The position numbers and the translations under genes were made by a program. Positions 44,222 through 52,843 of a stretch of 64,000 nucleotides of DNA are shown here, piece by piece; position 1 is the first letter of the stretch, and the number at the start of each line of letters is the position of its first letter. A model generated the notes under the pieces. The model did not search any database. It worked only from the letters and a program-made list of their open reading frames with translations, and was not told the DNA's origin. The DNA is from Sporolactobacillus spathodeae (GTDB lineage Bacteria > Bacillota > Bacilli > Bacillales > Sporolactobacillaceae), in NCBI RefSeq assembly GCF_016908935.1, contig NZ_JAFBEV010000012.1:1-64000 (forward strand), given 5' to 3'.

Positions 44222-45466
44222 TCAATTCTTAATAACTTTTCCTTTCTTAATCACGCGATCGACGCAATTGACAGCCGTTTTATACACAAGATAGCTATAA
44301 CTCGGGTATTTTAAAAGAAGCAAATCAGCTTCTTTCCCAACCTCGATGCTACCGATGCGGTCGGCACGATTCAGCGCGGCGGCACCATTGAGCGTAAACG
44401 CGGTCAGCGCCTCCGCCACGCTCATCTTCATATAGATGCAGGCGAGTGAGAAGATTAATGGCACAGATCCTGTGAAGCAACTCCCCGGATTCAGATCACT
44501 CGCAAGCGCTACTGCGCAGCCTTGGTCAATCATTTTCCGAGCCGGCGCATACGGTTTATTAAGACAAAACGCGGTTGCCGGCAGCAACGTGGCGACAACA
44601 TCGGCTTCCGCCAAACGGCCAATACCGGTATCCGATGCCTCAAGTAAATGATCAGCGGACGCTGCCCCAAGTTCGGCTGCAAGCTCCGCCCCGCCAAGCT
44701 GTTCGATTTCATCTGCATGCAGCTTCAGACGCATCCCGAGCGCTTTTGCTTTAGCCAAGAGTCGCCGCGAGTCGTCAATCGATATCACGCCTTTTTCGCA
44801 AAATGCATCGCAATAATCGGCAAGTTTTTGACTAGCGACTTCTGGCAGCACGTCGGAAATCAGAAAATCAATATAATCGCTGTTTCTCCCTGCAAATTCA
44901 CGCGGTACCGCGTGAGCGCCGAGAAAAGTCGACACAACATCAACAGGATGCGACGCATTCAACTTTTGCATCACGCCGAGCTGCTTGATCTCGTTATCAT
45001 GATCCAGTCCATAACCGCTCTTTCCTTCGACGGTTGTTACACCGAATGCAAGCATTTCATCAAGACGCTCAAAGCCAGATTGATAGAGTTCATCGAATGA
45101 ACTGCTGCGCGTCGCTTGGACCGTATTTTCAATCCCGCCGCCAGCTTCCATGATTTCCATATAGCTTTTTCCTGAGAGACGCATCAGGAACTCATCCGGA
45201 CGATAGCCGCCAAAAACAAAATGGGTATGCGAATCAACGAAACCAGGCACGATGCTTTGATTCGTCGCGTCAATCACTGAATACTGGCTCGAATCATAAT
45301 TTTTTAAAATTGTTTCAGTCGGCCCGACCGCCTGGATAATACCAGCTTCAATCACCACTGCACCATCATGAATCACCTGCAACTGATTCATAGCCGAACC
45401 CGAGACTGCCTCTTTTCCTGTTGGTGTGGCAATCTCTGCCGCATGAACAAGCATTAATTTTGTCAT
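44222..45466 (-). CDS. hutI: Imidazolonepropionase
   Basis: A 414-residue amidohydrolase-superfamily enzyme. Motifs: metal site DSHTHFVFGGYRPDEF, GGGIENTVQATR, SGYGLDHDNEIKQLGVM, TFLGAHAVPREFAG, KLHADEIEQLGGAELAAELG, SADHL, and ALASDLNPGSC. These match HutI throughout. It hydrolyses 4-imidazolone-5-propionate to N-formimino-L-glutamate, step three of histidine breakdown. ATG at 45466 follows AAGGCG about 9 nt upstream and starts 4 nt after the hutU stop; the longer in-frame start at 45514 overlaps hutU. It sits between hutU and the importer permease. Confidence 0.95.
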   Translation of the reverse strand: MTKLMLVHAAEIATPTGKEAVSGSAMNQLQVIHDGAVVIEAGIIQAVGPTETILKNYDSSQYSVIDATNQSIVPGFVDSHTHFVFGGYRPDEFLMRLSGKSYMEIMEAGGGIENTVQATRSSSFDELYQSGFERLDEMLAFGVTTVEGKSGYGLDHDNEIKQLGVMQKLNASHPVDVVSTFLGAHAVPREFAGRNSDYIDFLISDVLPEVASQKLADYCDAFCEKGVISIDDSRRLLAKAKALGMRLKLHADEIEQLGGAELAAELGAASADHLLEASDTGIGRLAEADVVATLLPATAFCLNKPYAPARKMIDQGCAVALASDLNPGSCFTGSVPLIFSLACIYMKMSVAEALTAFTLNGAAALNRADRIGSIEVGKEADLLLLKYPSYSYLVYKTAVNCVDRVIKKGKVIKN

Positions 45467-45470
45467 GGGA

Positions 45471-47492
45471 TCACGCCTTACTTCCAGTGTTTTCAGTGAA
45501 TAGCCGATCATCAACCAAGTAAGGGATGGTCAGTTGGTTCTCACCTTTGTACTTCTGATTGAAAGCGAGCGCTGTTTCAATCGAATGGTCGTTGCGTGCC
45601 CAGCTACGTCGAGCGACGCCGCCCATAACATCCCAAAGAATGCTTTTCTTAATGATTTCATCAACACGCGAACTACCATCAAGGACGAGTCCGAAACCAC
45701 CATTAATCGACTTGCCGATACCGACCCCGCCGCCATTATGCAGCGCAACAAGGCTCATGCCACGTGCGGCATTACCGGCGAAACATTGCACAGCCATATC
45801 CGCCATGACATTGCTGCCGTCTTTGATATTCGCTGTCTCTCGGAACGGAGAATCGGTACCGCTGACATCGTGATGATCACGGCCAATCATGACCGGTCCG
45901 ATTTCGCCATTACGCACCATTTCATTGAATTTGAGCGCAATTGCAATCCGTCCTTCTGCGTCTTGATAGAGAATCCGCGCTTTCGTACCGACAACCATCT
46001 TATTTTTCTCTGCGTCGCGAATCCAGTTGTAGTTGTCGCGATCCTGATAGCGCCGTTCCGGATCAATACAGCTCATCGCAGCCAAATCGGTTTGATGCAA
46101 GTCCGCATCCGTACCGCTCAGGCAGACCCAACGGAACGGACCGTAGCCATAATCGAATAATTGCGGGCCCATGATATCCTCAACATAGGATGGAAGCGTA
46201 AAGCCGTCTTTTTCATCGACACCATTTTTAGAAATTTCTTTTACGCCGGCGTCATAGACCGCTTTAAGAAAGGAATTTCCATAATCAAAAAAGTAGGTGC
46301 CCTTATCAGTCAGTGCTTTAATCGCTTCGTAATGATGAATGAGCGTTTGATCAACCAGCTTTTTGAATGCCGCGCGATCTTCATGAAGCAGCTTGGTTCG
46401 TTCTTCAAAACTAATACCCTGCGGACAATAGCCACCGTCGTAAACCGCATGACACGACGTCTGGTCAGAGAGCAGATCGACTTTAATATTATGTGCCACT
46501 GCATAGTCTAGCAAATCGACGACATTGCCTTCATAAGCAATCGAAATCGTTGTTTTATTCTTCAAATGTTCGTCAGCAACCCGGAAAACTTCAGCCAGAT
46601 CCGACGAGGACATCCCGACCCATCCTTGATTCAGGCGCGTTTCGATTCGCGACGGATCTACCTCGGCGATGATCCCAACGCCATTGGCAATTTCAACTGC
46701 CTTCGGTTGCGCGCCGCTCATGCCGCCAAGTCCGGAACTGATGAACAAGTGACCAGCCAAGTCGCCTTCACTTGGAATGCCGAGTTTCTGGCGTCCGGCA
46801 TTAAGCAATGTGTTATAGGTGCCATGCACGATGCCCTGTGGACCAATATACATCCAGCCGCCGGCAGTCATTTGGCCATAATTGGCAACGCCCATCTGTT
46901 CGGCGACTTCCCAATCGTCCAGATTATCAAACATACCCACCATCAACGCATTCGTGATAATCACGCGTGGCGCTTCCTTTTTCGTCCGGAACAAGCCAAG
47001 TGGATGACCGGATTCGAGGACGAGTGTTTGATCGGCTTCCATAATCTCTAGATATTTTTTAATCAAACGATATTGCATCCAGTTCTGGCAGACGCTTCCT
47101 GTTTCGCCGTAGGTCACTAGTTCGTAAGGATAAAGAGCAACATCAAAGTCGAGATTGTTATCAATCATTACCTGAAACGCCTTACCCTCAAGGCATTTGC
47201 CTTTATAGGTATCAATTGGTTTTCCATGAATCCGTCCTGCCGGGCGAAAACGGTAACCGTAAATACGGCCCCTTGTTTCCAGCTCCTGGCGGAATTCCGG
47301 TAATAATTGTTCGTGATATTTTTCCGGGATATAGCGCAAAGCATTGCGGAGTGCGACTTCTGTTTGCTTCGCATCCAGTGAATAGCCTCTGTCAGGCGCC
47401 CGGCGAATGCCTGGGACAAATTCAGGCATTTCTGGAAGTTGGTCATCCAGTGTGACTGCCATCGAATCTAAGATCTTTTGGTTAACGCTCAT
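45471..47492 (-). CDS. hutU: Urocanate hydratase (long form)
   Basis: A 673-residue NAD-containing urocanase. Typical segments are TYGETGSVCQNWMQYRLIKK, MGVANYGQMTAGGWMYIGPQ, LFISSGLGGMSGAQPKA, SDQTSCHAVYDGGYCPQGIS and the Cys-containing GPFRWVCLSGTDADLH near the active site. Bacillus and Pseudomonas HutU are ~550 residues; this ~675-residue form resembles those of streptococci, Bacteroides and animals. It converts urocanate to imidazolonepropionate. It starts with ATG after AAGGAGG. It is the first gene of the hutU-hutI-permease-ATPase operon; no hutH is present in the window. A hydratase for a modified urocanate (e.g. thiourocanate) is an alternative. Confidence 0.93.
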   Translation of the reverse strand: MSVNQKILDSMAVTLDDQLPEMPEFVPGIRRAPDRGYSLDAKQTEVALRNALRYIPEKYHEQLLPEFRQELETRGRIYGYRFRPAGRIHGKPIDTYKGKCLEGKAFQVMIDNNLDFDVALYPYELVTYGETGSVCQNWMQYRLIKKYLEIMEADQTLVLESGHPLGLFRTKKEAPRVIITNALMVGMFDNLDDWEVAEQMGVANYGQMTAGGWMYIGPQGIVHGTYNTLLNAGRQKLGIPSEGDLAGHLFISSGLGGMSGAQPKAVEIANGVGIIAEVDPSRIETRLNQGWVGMSSSDLAEVFRVADEHLKNKTTISIAYEGNVVDLLDYAVAHNIKVDLLSDQTSCHAVYDGGYCPQGISFEERTKLLHEDRAAFKKLVDQTLIHHYEAIKALTDKGTYFFDYGNSFLKAVYDAGVKEISKNGVDEKDGFTLPSYVEDIMGPQLFDYGYGPFRWVCLSGTDADLHQTDLAAMSCIDPERRYQDRDNYNWIRDAEKNKMVVGTKARILYQDAEGRIAIALKFNEMVRNGEIGPVMIGRDHHDVSGTDSPFRETANIKDGSNVMADMAVQCFAGNAARGMSLVALHNGGGVGIGKSINGGFGLVLDGSSRVDEIIKKSILWDVMGGVARRSWARNDHSIETALAFNQKYKGENQLTIPYLVDDRLFTENTGSKA

Positions 47493-47571
47493 TGCAATAC
47501 CTCCTTGATAAAAACCTTAATACCGCGCTTATTAAAGGCGGCATTCCGGTTGCCTTTCTGCGATAATGCTT

Positions 47572-47745
47572 AAGAAAAACTAAGCTTTGCCAAATTATTT
47601 TTTGCAAAAGTTACGCTCCGGCTGCTCGCTTGCCGCGGGCGCCGCGCGTCTACTCAGACAAGCTAGAATCTGCGCGGTCTCACCTGGCTCGCTTTTCCCG
47701 CAAGGCGCCAGAGCACGCTAAATTTTTGCATTAAATTAGATACAT
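47572..47745 (+). repeat. Dispersed GC-rich intergenic element
   Basis: Full copy: TTTTTTGCAAAAGTTACGCTC, the block CGGCTGCTCGCTTGCCGCGG, TCTGCGCGGTCTCACCTGG, GCTTTTCCCGCAAGGCGCCA, then a short tail. It separates the hutU promoter region from the terminator of the upstream operon. Confidence 0.85.
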
Positions 47746-47766
47746 GCTTTACTTGAGAATAAAAAA

Positions 47767-47804
47767 TTCCGCTTACCGAAAAATCCGTGTCCGTGCAAGC
47801 GGAA
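47767..47804 (-). terminator. Terminator after the second binding-protein gene
   Basis: TTCCGCTT/AAGCGGAA stem, followed on the minus strand by TTTTTTATTC. It separates the rpiR-headed block from hutU. Confidence 0.8.
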
Positions 47805-47828
47805 AGAATGAGATTGTCAAGATTCGGT

Positions 47829-48839
47829 TTATTTATTCACGAACTGGCCGTCAATCAAGTCCGTCGCTTTTGGCTGCTTTTTAATCAGACCAACCTTTTT
47901 CCAGAATGTTGCTGCCTTATTGGTTACATCATAGATTAAGCCTGGCTTAGCTTTCGTTCCGAAATATTTTTCATTGCCTGCTTTGTCGTAGAACGTAACA
48001 TCTGGTTCTTCAGCCGTGAAATCACTGACCGTCTGGCCCATGCTCTTTGCCATGATTTTATTGGCTTCAGCCGGATGCTTTTTCGCGTAGCTCAAAGCGT
48101 CAAACCAAGCATTGACAATGCCTTGTACCAGTTTCGGATTCTGCTTGATGAAGTCCTGGCGCAGACCAAGCGAATCAACAATCAGACCTGGTGTCTTATC
48201 ACTTGAGAGAAGCACATGACCAAATGATGTTTTTTCCGCTTTGGTCAGCCATGGCTGCCAAGTTACTGCAGCGTCAACTTTGCCACCGACAAACGCCGCG
48301 CCTGCATCACCAGCACTCATATTAACGACTTTGACATCGCTCAATTTCATGCCCTTTTGATCGAGCATGTACATGAACCAGAAATAGCTAGCACCGCCGC
48401 TTGTATCAATTGCAACTGTTTTTCCTTTCAGATCCTGGAATGTTTTAATCGACTTCTTGGCGACAATTCCGTCACCGCCGCTCGACGTATCAAGTGCAAG
48501 GATCTGAGAAACCGGAATATTAGCTGCCGACGTCATCACGTGGGTATCGACCGTTGTCATGAAGCCCTGAATACGGTTTGCTGCCATCGCCGTCCGCCGG
48601 TCTGACGCGCTCTGAATGGTTTGCAGCTTGACATTGACGCCATTTTTCTTGAAAAGACCTTTTTGTTCTGCCAAATACATCGGTGCGAAACCAATCCATG
48701 AGGAAATGCCGAGTTTTACAGGACCCTTAAATGTGTTTTTAGCACTCGATTTGTCTGAGCTGCTAGAAGAAGAACAGCCGGAGAGTAGGAGTGACAGGCA
48801 AAGTACACTGGCGATAACAAGAGCAAACAGTTTTTTCAT
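47829..48839 (-). CDS. NitT/TauT-type ABC substrate-binding lipoprotein (SsuA/NMT1-like)
   Basis: A 336-residue lipoprotein. The signal peptide KKLFALVIASVLCLSLLLSGC has an LSGC lipobox and a Ser/Lys linker. The binding fold shows VKLGISSWIGFAPMYLAEQK, GLFKKNGVNVKLQTIQSASD, AANRIQGFMTTVDTHVMTSA and VDAAVTWQPWLTKAEK, which match SsuA/TauA/NMT1-like proteins for small organics. It follows the hydroxyacid dehydrogenase by 42 nt; GGAGG precedes its start. It probably delivers substrate to the permease/ATPase pair at 42.5-44.2 kb, as no other permease is adjacent. Confidence 0.9.
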   Translation of the reverse strand: MKKLFALVIASVLCLSLLLSGCSSSSSSDKSSAKNTFKGPVKLGISSWIGFAPMYLAEQKGLFKKNGVNVKLQTIQSASDRRTAMAANRIQGFMTTVDTHVMTSAANIPVSQILALDTSSGGDGIVAKKSIKTFQDLKGKTVAIDTSGGASYFWFMYMLDQKGMKLSDVKVVNMSAGDAGAAFVGGKVDAAVTWQPWLTKAEKTSFGHVLLSSDKTPGLIVDSLGLRQDFIKQNPKLVQGIVNAWFDALSYAKKHPAEANKIMAKSMGQTVSDFTAEEPDVTFYDKAGNEKYFGTKAKPGLIYDVTNKAATFWKKVGLIKKQPKATDLIDGQFVNK

Positions 48840-48881
48840 TGAAAAGCCTCCCTTATTGTCGGATTATTTATGATTGTTTCT

Positions 48882-49847
48882 TTAAAAAACAGCATCTTCT
48901 GATTTTTCACCTTGCAAAATCCTCACGACATTCCCTGCCGCGCGCCGCTTCAAGGTTTCCAATGATTCAGTGGATAGATAAGAAACATGCGGCGTCACAT
49001 GGATGCCGGGCACATGGAAAATCGGTTCATTGCCCATTGGCGGCTCTTCCGAGATGACATCGAGCATCGCGCCGGAAATCGTCTTCGCCTGAACAGCCTC
49101 AATTAAGTCCGCCTCATTAATGACCTTGCCGCGAGACGTGTTGATGATGTGTGCCGATTGCTTCATCTGGCGGAATTGTTCCGCCGCAATCAAGTGATGG
49201 ACATTTTCGTCATATTTCGTATGAATGGTGATGAAATCCGCAAGGGCTAACCCTTCGTCAAGACTAACTTGGCGAATGCCCTGCTTCGCTTCAGCTGCCG
49301 CATCAATCCGCGGGTCGCAGGCAAGGACCGTCATCCCCATACGCAAGGCCTTCTGAGCTACTGTTCGGCCAATTCGGCCAAGCCCGATGATCAACAATGT
49401 TGACGATTGAATGCGCGGATTCAGCCTGCCGGCTGCCTGCGCACCCCAAGGACCCTTGTCCGCAGCCGCAAAATAATAGGAAAGATTTTTATTAAAGAAA
49501 TAAATGGCGGCAATGACATAATCAGAAACATCTTCCACGCAATACCCTGGGACAAAAGTGACGGTAATCGCCTTTTCCTTGGCCGCATCAATCGCTATTC
49601 GGTCGTATCCACCTCCGTAAACGGCAATAATTTGACATCGTGTCAGCTTTTCAATTGTTTCTTTCGGCATATCTATATAAACCTGACAGAGGATGGCATC
49701 GGCGTCTTTCCCGAAATCGTCTAAATCCTTTAAATAATCATTTCCAGAATGGCGAATCTCACAATCTGGAAAAGCATCCTTCAAAATGCTTGTTTCGGTC
49801 TGATAATCCGACCATTCTTCATCAATAATCCAAATCAATGGTTTCAC
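48882..49847 (-). CDS. D-2-hydroxyacid dehydrogenase (CtBP-like branch)
   Basis: A 321-residue NAD(H) dehydrogenase: Rossmann motif GLGRIG in LLIIGLGRIGRTVAQKA, Arg in NTSRGKVINEADLIEA, Glu in LDVISEEPP and His in VTPHVSYLST. The GYGGGYDRIAIDAAKEKAITV-like entry (here YGGGYDRIAIDAAKEKAITV) is typical of the CtBP/glyoxylate-reductase-like branch. It lies 24 nt after the aconitase X small subunit in the same operon. It may reduce or oxidise the keto/hydroxy acid that aconitase X makes or uses. This is the third hydroxyacid dehydrogenase of the window and has an intact glycine motif, unlike the one at 28.2 kb. Confidence 0.85.
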   Translation of the reverse strand: MKPLIWIIDEEWSDYQTETSILKDAFPDCEIRHSGNDYLKDLDDFGKDADAILCQVYIDMPKETIEKLTRCQIIAVYGGGYDRIAIDAAKEKAITVTFVPGYCVEDVSDYVIAAIYFFNKNLSYYFAAADKGPWGAQAAGRLNPRIQSSTLLIIGLGRIGRTVAQKALRMGMTVLACDPRIDAAAEAKQGIRQVSLDEGLALADFITIHTKYDENVHHLIAAEQFRQMKQSAHIINTSRGKVINEADLIEAVQAKTISGAMLDVISEEPPMGNEPIFHVPGIHVTPHVSYLSTESLETLKRRAAGNVVRILQGEKSEDAVF

Positions 49848-49871
49848 TTTGTTACCTCCAACTGCACGCTT

Positions 49872-50276
49872 TTACTGAATCGTTACCTGACCCTTATCCG
49901 CGTCAAGAAGCACATGATCGCCGTTTTTGATTTTTTCATAAAACGCTTCATCAACTTTGTCGACAACAGGCAGTTCCATGATAATCGAGCTCGCTACAAG
50001 AACGGTATCCGGATAGCGAATAATCAACGCTTTCGGTCCTTTTCCAGTCATTTTCAGTTGATACATGCCATCCGCCTGAACGACTGAACTGCCTTTCCCG
50101 CTCGGAAAAATCAAAATCTTATCCGCGACCGACTGACCTTCGAGCGCGTGATTTTTTTCAATCACCTTGCCCGTTTCCGGATCAACTAGATAGAAACATA
50201 GATCATCCGTCGACACGAGTACTTCGCCTTCAATCACACCTTCTGATACTTTGTGACAGGAAAAAGTTTCAGCCAT
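49872..50276 (-). CDS. Aconitase X small (swivel, DUF126) subunit
   Basis: A 134-residue swivel-domain protein. VSEGVIEGEVLVSTDDLCFY, FPSGKGSSVVQADGMYQL and KALIIRYPDTVLVASSIIME with MELPVVD match the DUF126 partner of aconitase X. It forms a two-subunit dehydratase with the large subunit, whose stop overlaps its ATG by 1 nt. Characterised members dehydrate cis-3-hydroxy-L-proline or mevalonate 5-phosphate; the substrate here is unknown. The conserved Ser in FPSGKGSS is in place. Confidence 0.9.
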   Translation of the reverse strand: MAETFSCHKVSEGVIEGEVLVSTDDLCFYLVDPETGKVIEKNHALEGQSVADKILIFPSGKGSSVVQADGMYQLKMTGKGPKALIIRYPDTVLVASSIIMELPVVDKVDEAFYEKIKNGDHVLLDADKGQVTIQ

Positions 50277-51487
50277 CAGATTTCACCTCTCATGCAAGCT
50301 TCGATACATTCGTCCACTTCGCGAATCACAAATTGCATATTTCTTCGTTTCGTGTAGTACGCGCATTTCGGCGAATCGGTCACGCCTTTCTTGCCATAAA
50401 GGAATTCCCAACATGGCTGATCCATGCACGTATCATCAACAATATCACCGCCGGCAGCCTGCAATGTTTCAAGCAGCCCCATTTTCGTGGCGAGATTCTT
50501 TGTTAGCGCAGACGTCATAATCCATAATTTCACTTTCAGTTGCTTGCCTTTAACAAGATCAGCGACCTGTTTCACCTGATCAATATTGAAATGCGGACAA
50601 CCGAATAAAGCGAAATCAATCTTGCCACCCGGATCGGTGATTTCTTCATGCACTTTCTCAAGGTCTTCCTGAGTTATTGTAATGATTTTCTTTGGCTCTT
50701 CCCCATGGAAAGCGGCTTCTAACGTCGGTGCTTCAGGCGTCACGCCGACAATATGATACATTGGCACATTGCCAGCTGTATTCAGCTGCGCGCCAAGATT
50801 CATCAAAGCAGCCGGCGACGGATTCGTTGGCACATTGACAAAGACAGGCGTTTTGAATTTCAATTTTTTCGGAACCGCGTAGCCAAGTAGCTGATAGTCG
50901 AAATCATTTCTGATCTTCGCCTGAACATCAACCAGCACTTCACCTTTGCGGTTTTCATCCAAAAGGAAACCGTAAAGCGGTGTTCTTCCGGTAATGGCCG
51001 CGCACAGTGCGCTTTGCGCCGATTCGCGGTTCGTCCGCGCGCCGTAGACCGAATTGATAAATGGGGTGGCGCTGGATTCCGAATAAGCCGTGATTTCACC
51101 GAAGCGAGGGACGTTCTTCTCTTGATAAGGCGTGCAGTCAAAAGTTAGCGTCGCGCCGAGTTCTTTATAAGCCTTTCTTGTCCGCCGAATCTGCTCTTCA
51201 TCTTTTTTAGAAATTGTTGTGATGCACTGGAAATATTCAAGATTGAAGCCTGGGTTGACAGTCGGCGAAACACGGCATTTAGCGCCTGCTTCGACCATTT
51301 TCTCTGCGAACCAGATATCCGCATCCTGATTGCTGAGCGCAACATGTGTGCGACTAACTGGAACCATGCGTTCCGCTTTGAATACATCACCGAGTGCCAC
51401 CTGAATTTTCAAGGCGATTTTCGCGCCTTCGCCATACTTGCCATCGAGCATTTCCTGCTCTTCTTGAGTCAGTTTCACTGCTGCCAC
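50276..51487 (-). CDS. Aconitase X large (catalytic, DUF521) subunit
   Basis: A 403-residue aconitase X catalytic subunit. The N-terminus KLTQEEQEMLDGKYGEGAKI is diagnostic, with VPVSRTHVALSNQD, CITTISKKDEEQIR-type and SESSATPFINSVYGARTNRE following, and FALFGCPHFNIDQVKQVADL near residue 300. Cysteines that could bind an Fe-S cluster are present in these segments and in DTCMDQPCWEF. It is encoded with its small subunit as in archaeal and hydroxyproline-type enzymes. Given a genome context with amidohydrolases and hut genes, it may process a 3-hydroxy acid or cyclic hydroxy amino acid. GAGGTGG precedes its start. Confidence 0.92.
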   Translation of the reverse strand: MAAVKLTQEEQEMLDGKYGEGAKIALKIQVALGDVFKAERMVPVSRTHVALSNQDADIWFAEKMVEAGAKCRVSPTVNPGFNLEYFQCITTISKKDEEQIRRTRKAYKELGATLTFDCTPYQEKNVPRFGEITAYSESSATPFINSVYGARTNRESAQSALCAAITGRTPLYGFLLDENRKGEVLVDVQAKIRNDFDYQLLGYAVPKKLKFKTPVFVNVPTNPSPAALMNLGAQLNTAGNVPMYHIVGVTPEAPTLEAAFHGEEPKKIITITQEDLEKVHEEITDPGGKIDFALFGCPHFNIDQVKQVADLVKGKQLKVKLWIMTSALTKNLATKMGLLETLQAAGGDIVDDTCMDQPCWEFLYGKKGVTDSPKCAYYTKRRNMQFVIREVDECIEACMRGEI

Positions 51488-51496
51488 CTCTTTAAA

Positions 51497-52843
51497 TTAG
51501 GATAATTGATCTTCCAAACGATTCATCAATGTTTGCACATTGCTGACAATCCGATCTTCCGGAATAGTCAGGATTTTTCCGTTGTCAACTGTGACTTTAC
51601 CGTCGACAACCACATGGGCAATCGCATTCGGCTGCATCGCATAAACAATATTTGGTAAAATTTGTTCCTTGGATTGAAAAATTGGCTGCAGTGAAATGTC
51701 TTTCAAATTCAAGCCAACAAAATCGGCTTGGCATCCTGCTTCAATTCGTCCGACCGGCAGCTGCAGCAAATCAGCGCCATCTTTCGTACCCATATCAAAA
51801 ACCTGCTGATAATTGACCGCGAGACCATTCAACTGATGCACCTTTTGCAGCATCGCGCACATCCGCATTTCTTCAAATACACTGATCCGGTTATTGCTAC
51901 AAGCGCCGTCCGAACCAAGACCGATCCGCACGCCGTTATCCATCAAAGCTGGAATATCAGTGACGCCGTCAGCCAGAAACATATTGCTGGATGGGCAGTA
52001 GACGAGTTGCGCTTTGTTCTCGCCCATCAGCTTCTTTTCCTCATCATTCAGCCAGACGCAGTGAATCGCAACCATCCGCTGATCATCCATGACGCCGATT
52101 TTTTTCAATAATTCAACCGGACGGATGCCGTGTTCCTTTTTCACTTGATCGACTTCAAACGGTTCTTCGGCAACATGAATATGGAAACAGGTGTCAAGCT
52201 CTTGCGCGAGCCGGTGCCCAGCCTGCACCATTTCAACTGAAGCGGCATGTAAGCTGTGCGGCGCCGGAACAATCGTCGTCATCGGGTCTGCTTGATATTT
52301 CTTAGCAAGCGCCCGCACATTGTTTACCGCGTCCGCAATCGTTTCGACATAGCCGGCCGGCGCGCCGTCCCAGTCATACATCGTTCTTGCGAGCACCAAG
52401 CGGATACCGACATCTTTTGCCGCCTGGATGATCGCTTCGTCGCTTTCGACGCCTTCGTTATGCACATAGAAATAATCGCAGACGGTGGTGACACCGTATT
52501 TCATCATTTCGCCGAAAGCGAAAACCGCTCCGGTATAGACATCTTTCGCCTTCAGGTAGGGAGAAAATTTATATAGCGACTGATCACGCCATTCGAGAAA
52601 TGGACGATCGACGGCAATGCCGCGCAGCAAGCTTTGAAACGAATGGTTATGCGCATTGACCGTTCCCGGAATCAACACGTCATCTGGCCAGTCGATGACC
52701 GCCGCGTTTGGATACTTTTCTTTCAGTGCTTCATAGGGTCCGGTTTCTTTAATTTGTCCGTCCACCACAGCTGCCGCGTAACCTTCCAGAAATTTACCAG
52801 CACAATATAGAAGACGCGGCTTAAACAATTTCAGCACCGTCAA
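51497..52843 (-). CDS. Amidohydrolase, HutF-like (formiminoglutamate deiminase?) or TRZ/ATZ family
   Basis: A 448-residue metal-dependent hydrolase. The metal site is NAHNHSFQSLLRG. The following WRDQSLYKFSPYL, EMMKYGVTTVCDYFYVHNEG, PAPHSLHAASVEM and HIHVAEEPFEVDQVKKEHG then IRPVELL recall HutF, which deiminates N-formimino-L-glutamate to N-formyl-L-glutamate. The later GLGSDGACSNNRISVFEEMR is closer to the TRZ/ATZ/SsnA deaminases, so the protein sits between the two. Its ATG overlaps the stop of the M20 gene by 4 nt. If it is HutF-like, it would act right after HutI encoded 7 kb downstream. Guanine-type or other ring deamination is the main alternative. Confidence 0.72.
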   Translation of the reverse strand: MTVLKLFKPRLLYCAGKFLEGYAAAVVDGQIKETGPYEALKEKYPNAAVIDWPDDVLIPGTVNAHNHSFQSLLRGIAVDRPFLEWRDQSLYKFSPYLKAKDVYTGAVFAFGEMMKYGVTTVCDYFYVHNEGVESDEAIIQAAKDVGIRLVLARTMYDWDGAPAGYVETIADAVNNVRALAKKYQADPMTTIVPAPHSLHAASVEMVQAGHRLAQELDTCFHIHVAEEPFEVDQVKKEHGIRPVELLKKIGVMDDQRMVAIHCVWLNDEEKKLMGENKAQLVYCPSSNMFLADGVTDIPALMDNGVRIGLGSDGACSNNRISVFEEMRMCAMLQKVHQLNGLAVNYQQVFDMGTKDGADLLQLPVGRIEAGCQADFVGLNLKDISLQPIFQSKEQILPNIVYAMQPNAIAHVVVDGKVTVDNGKILTIPEDRIVSNVQTLMNRLEDQLS

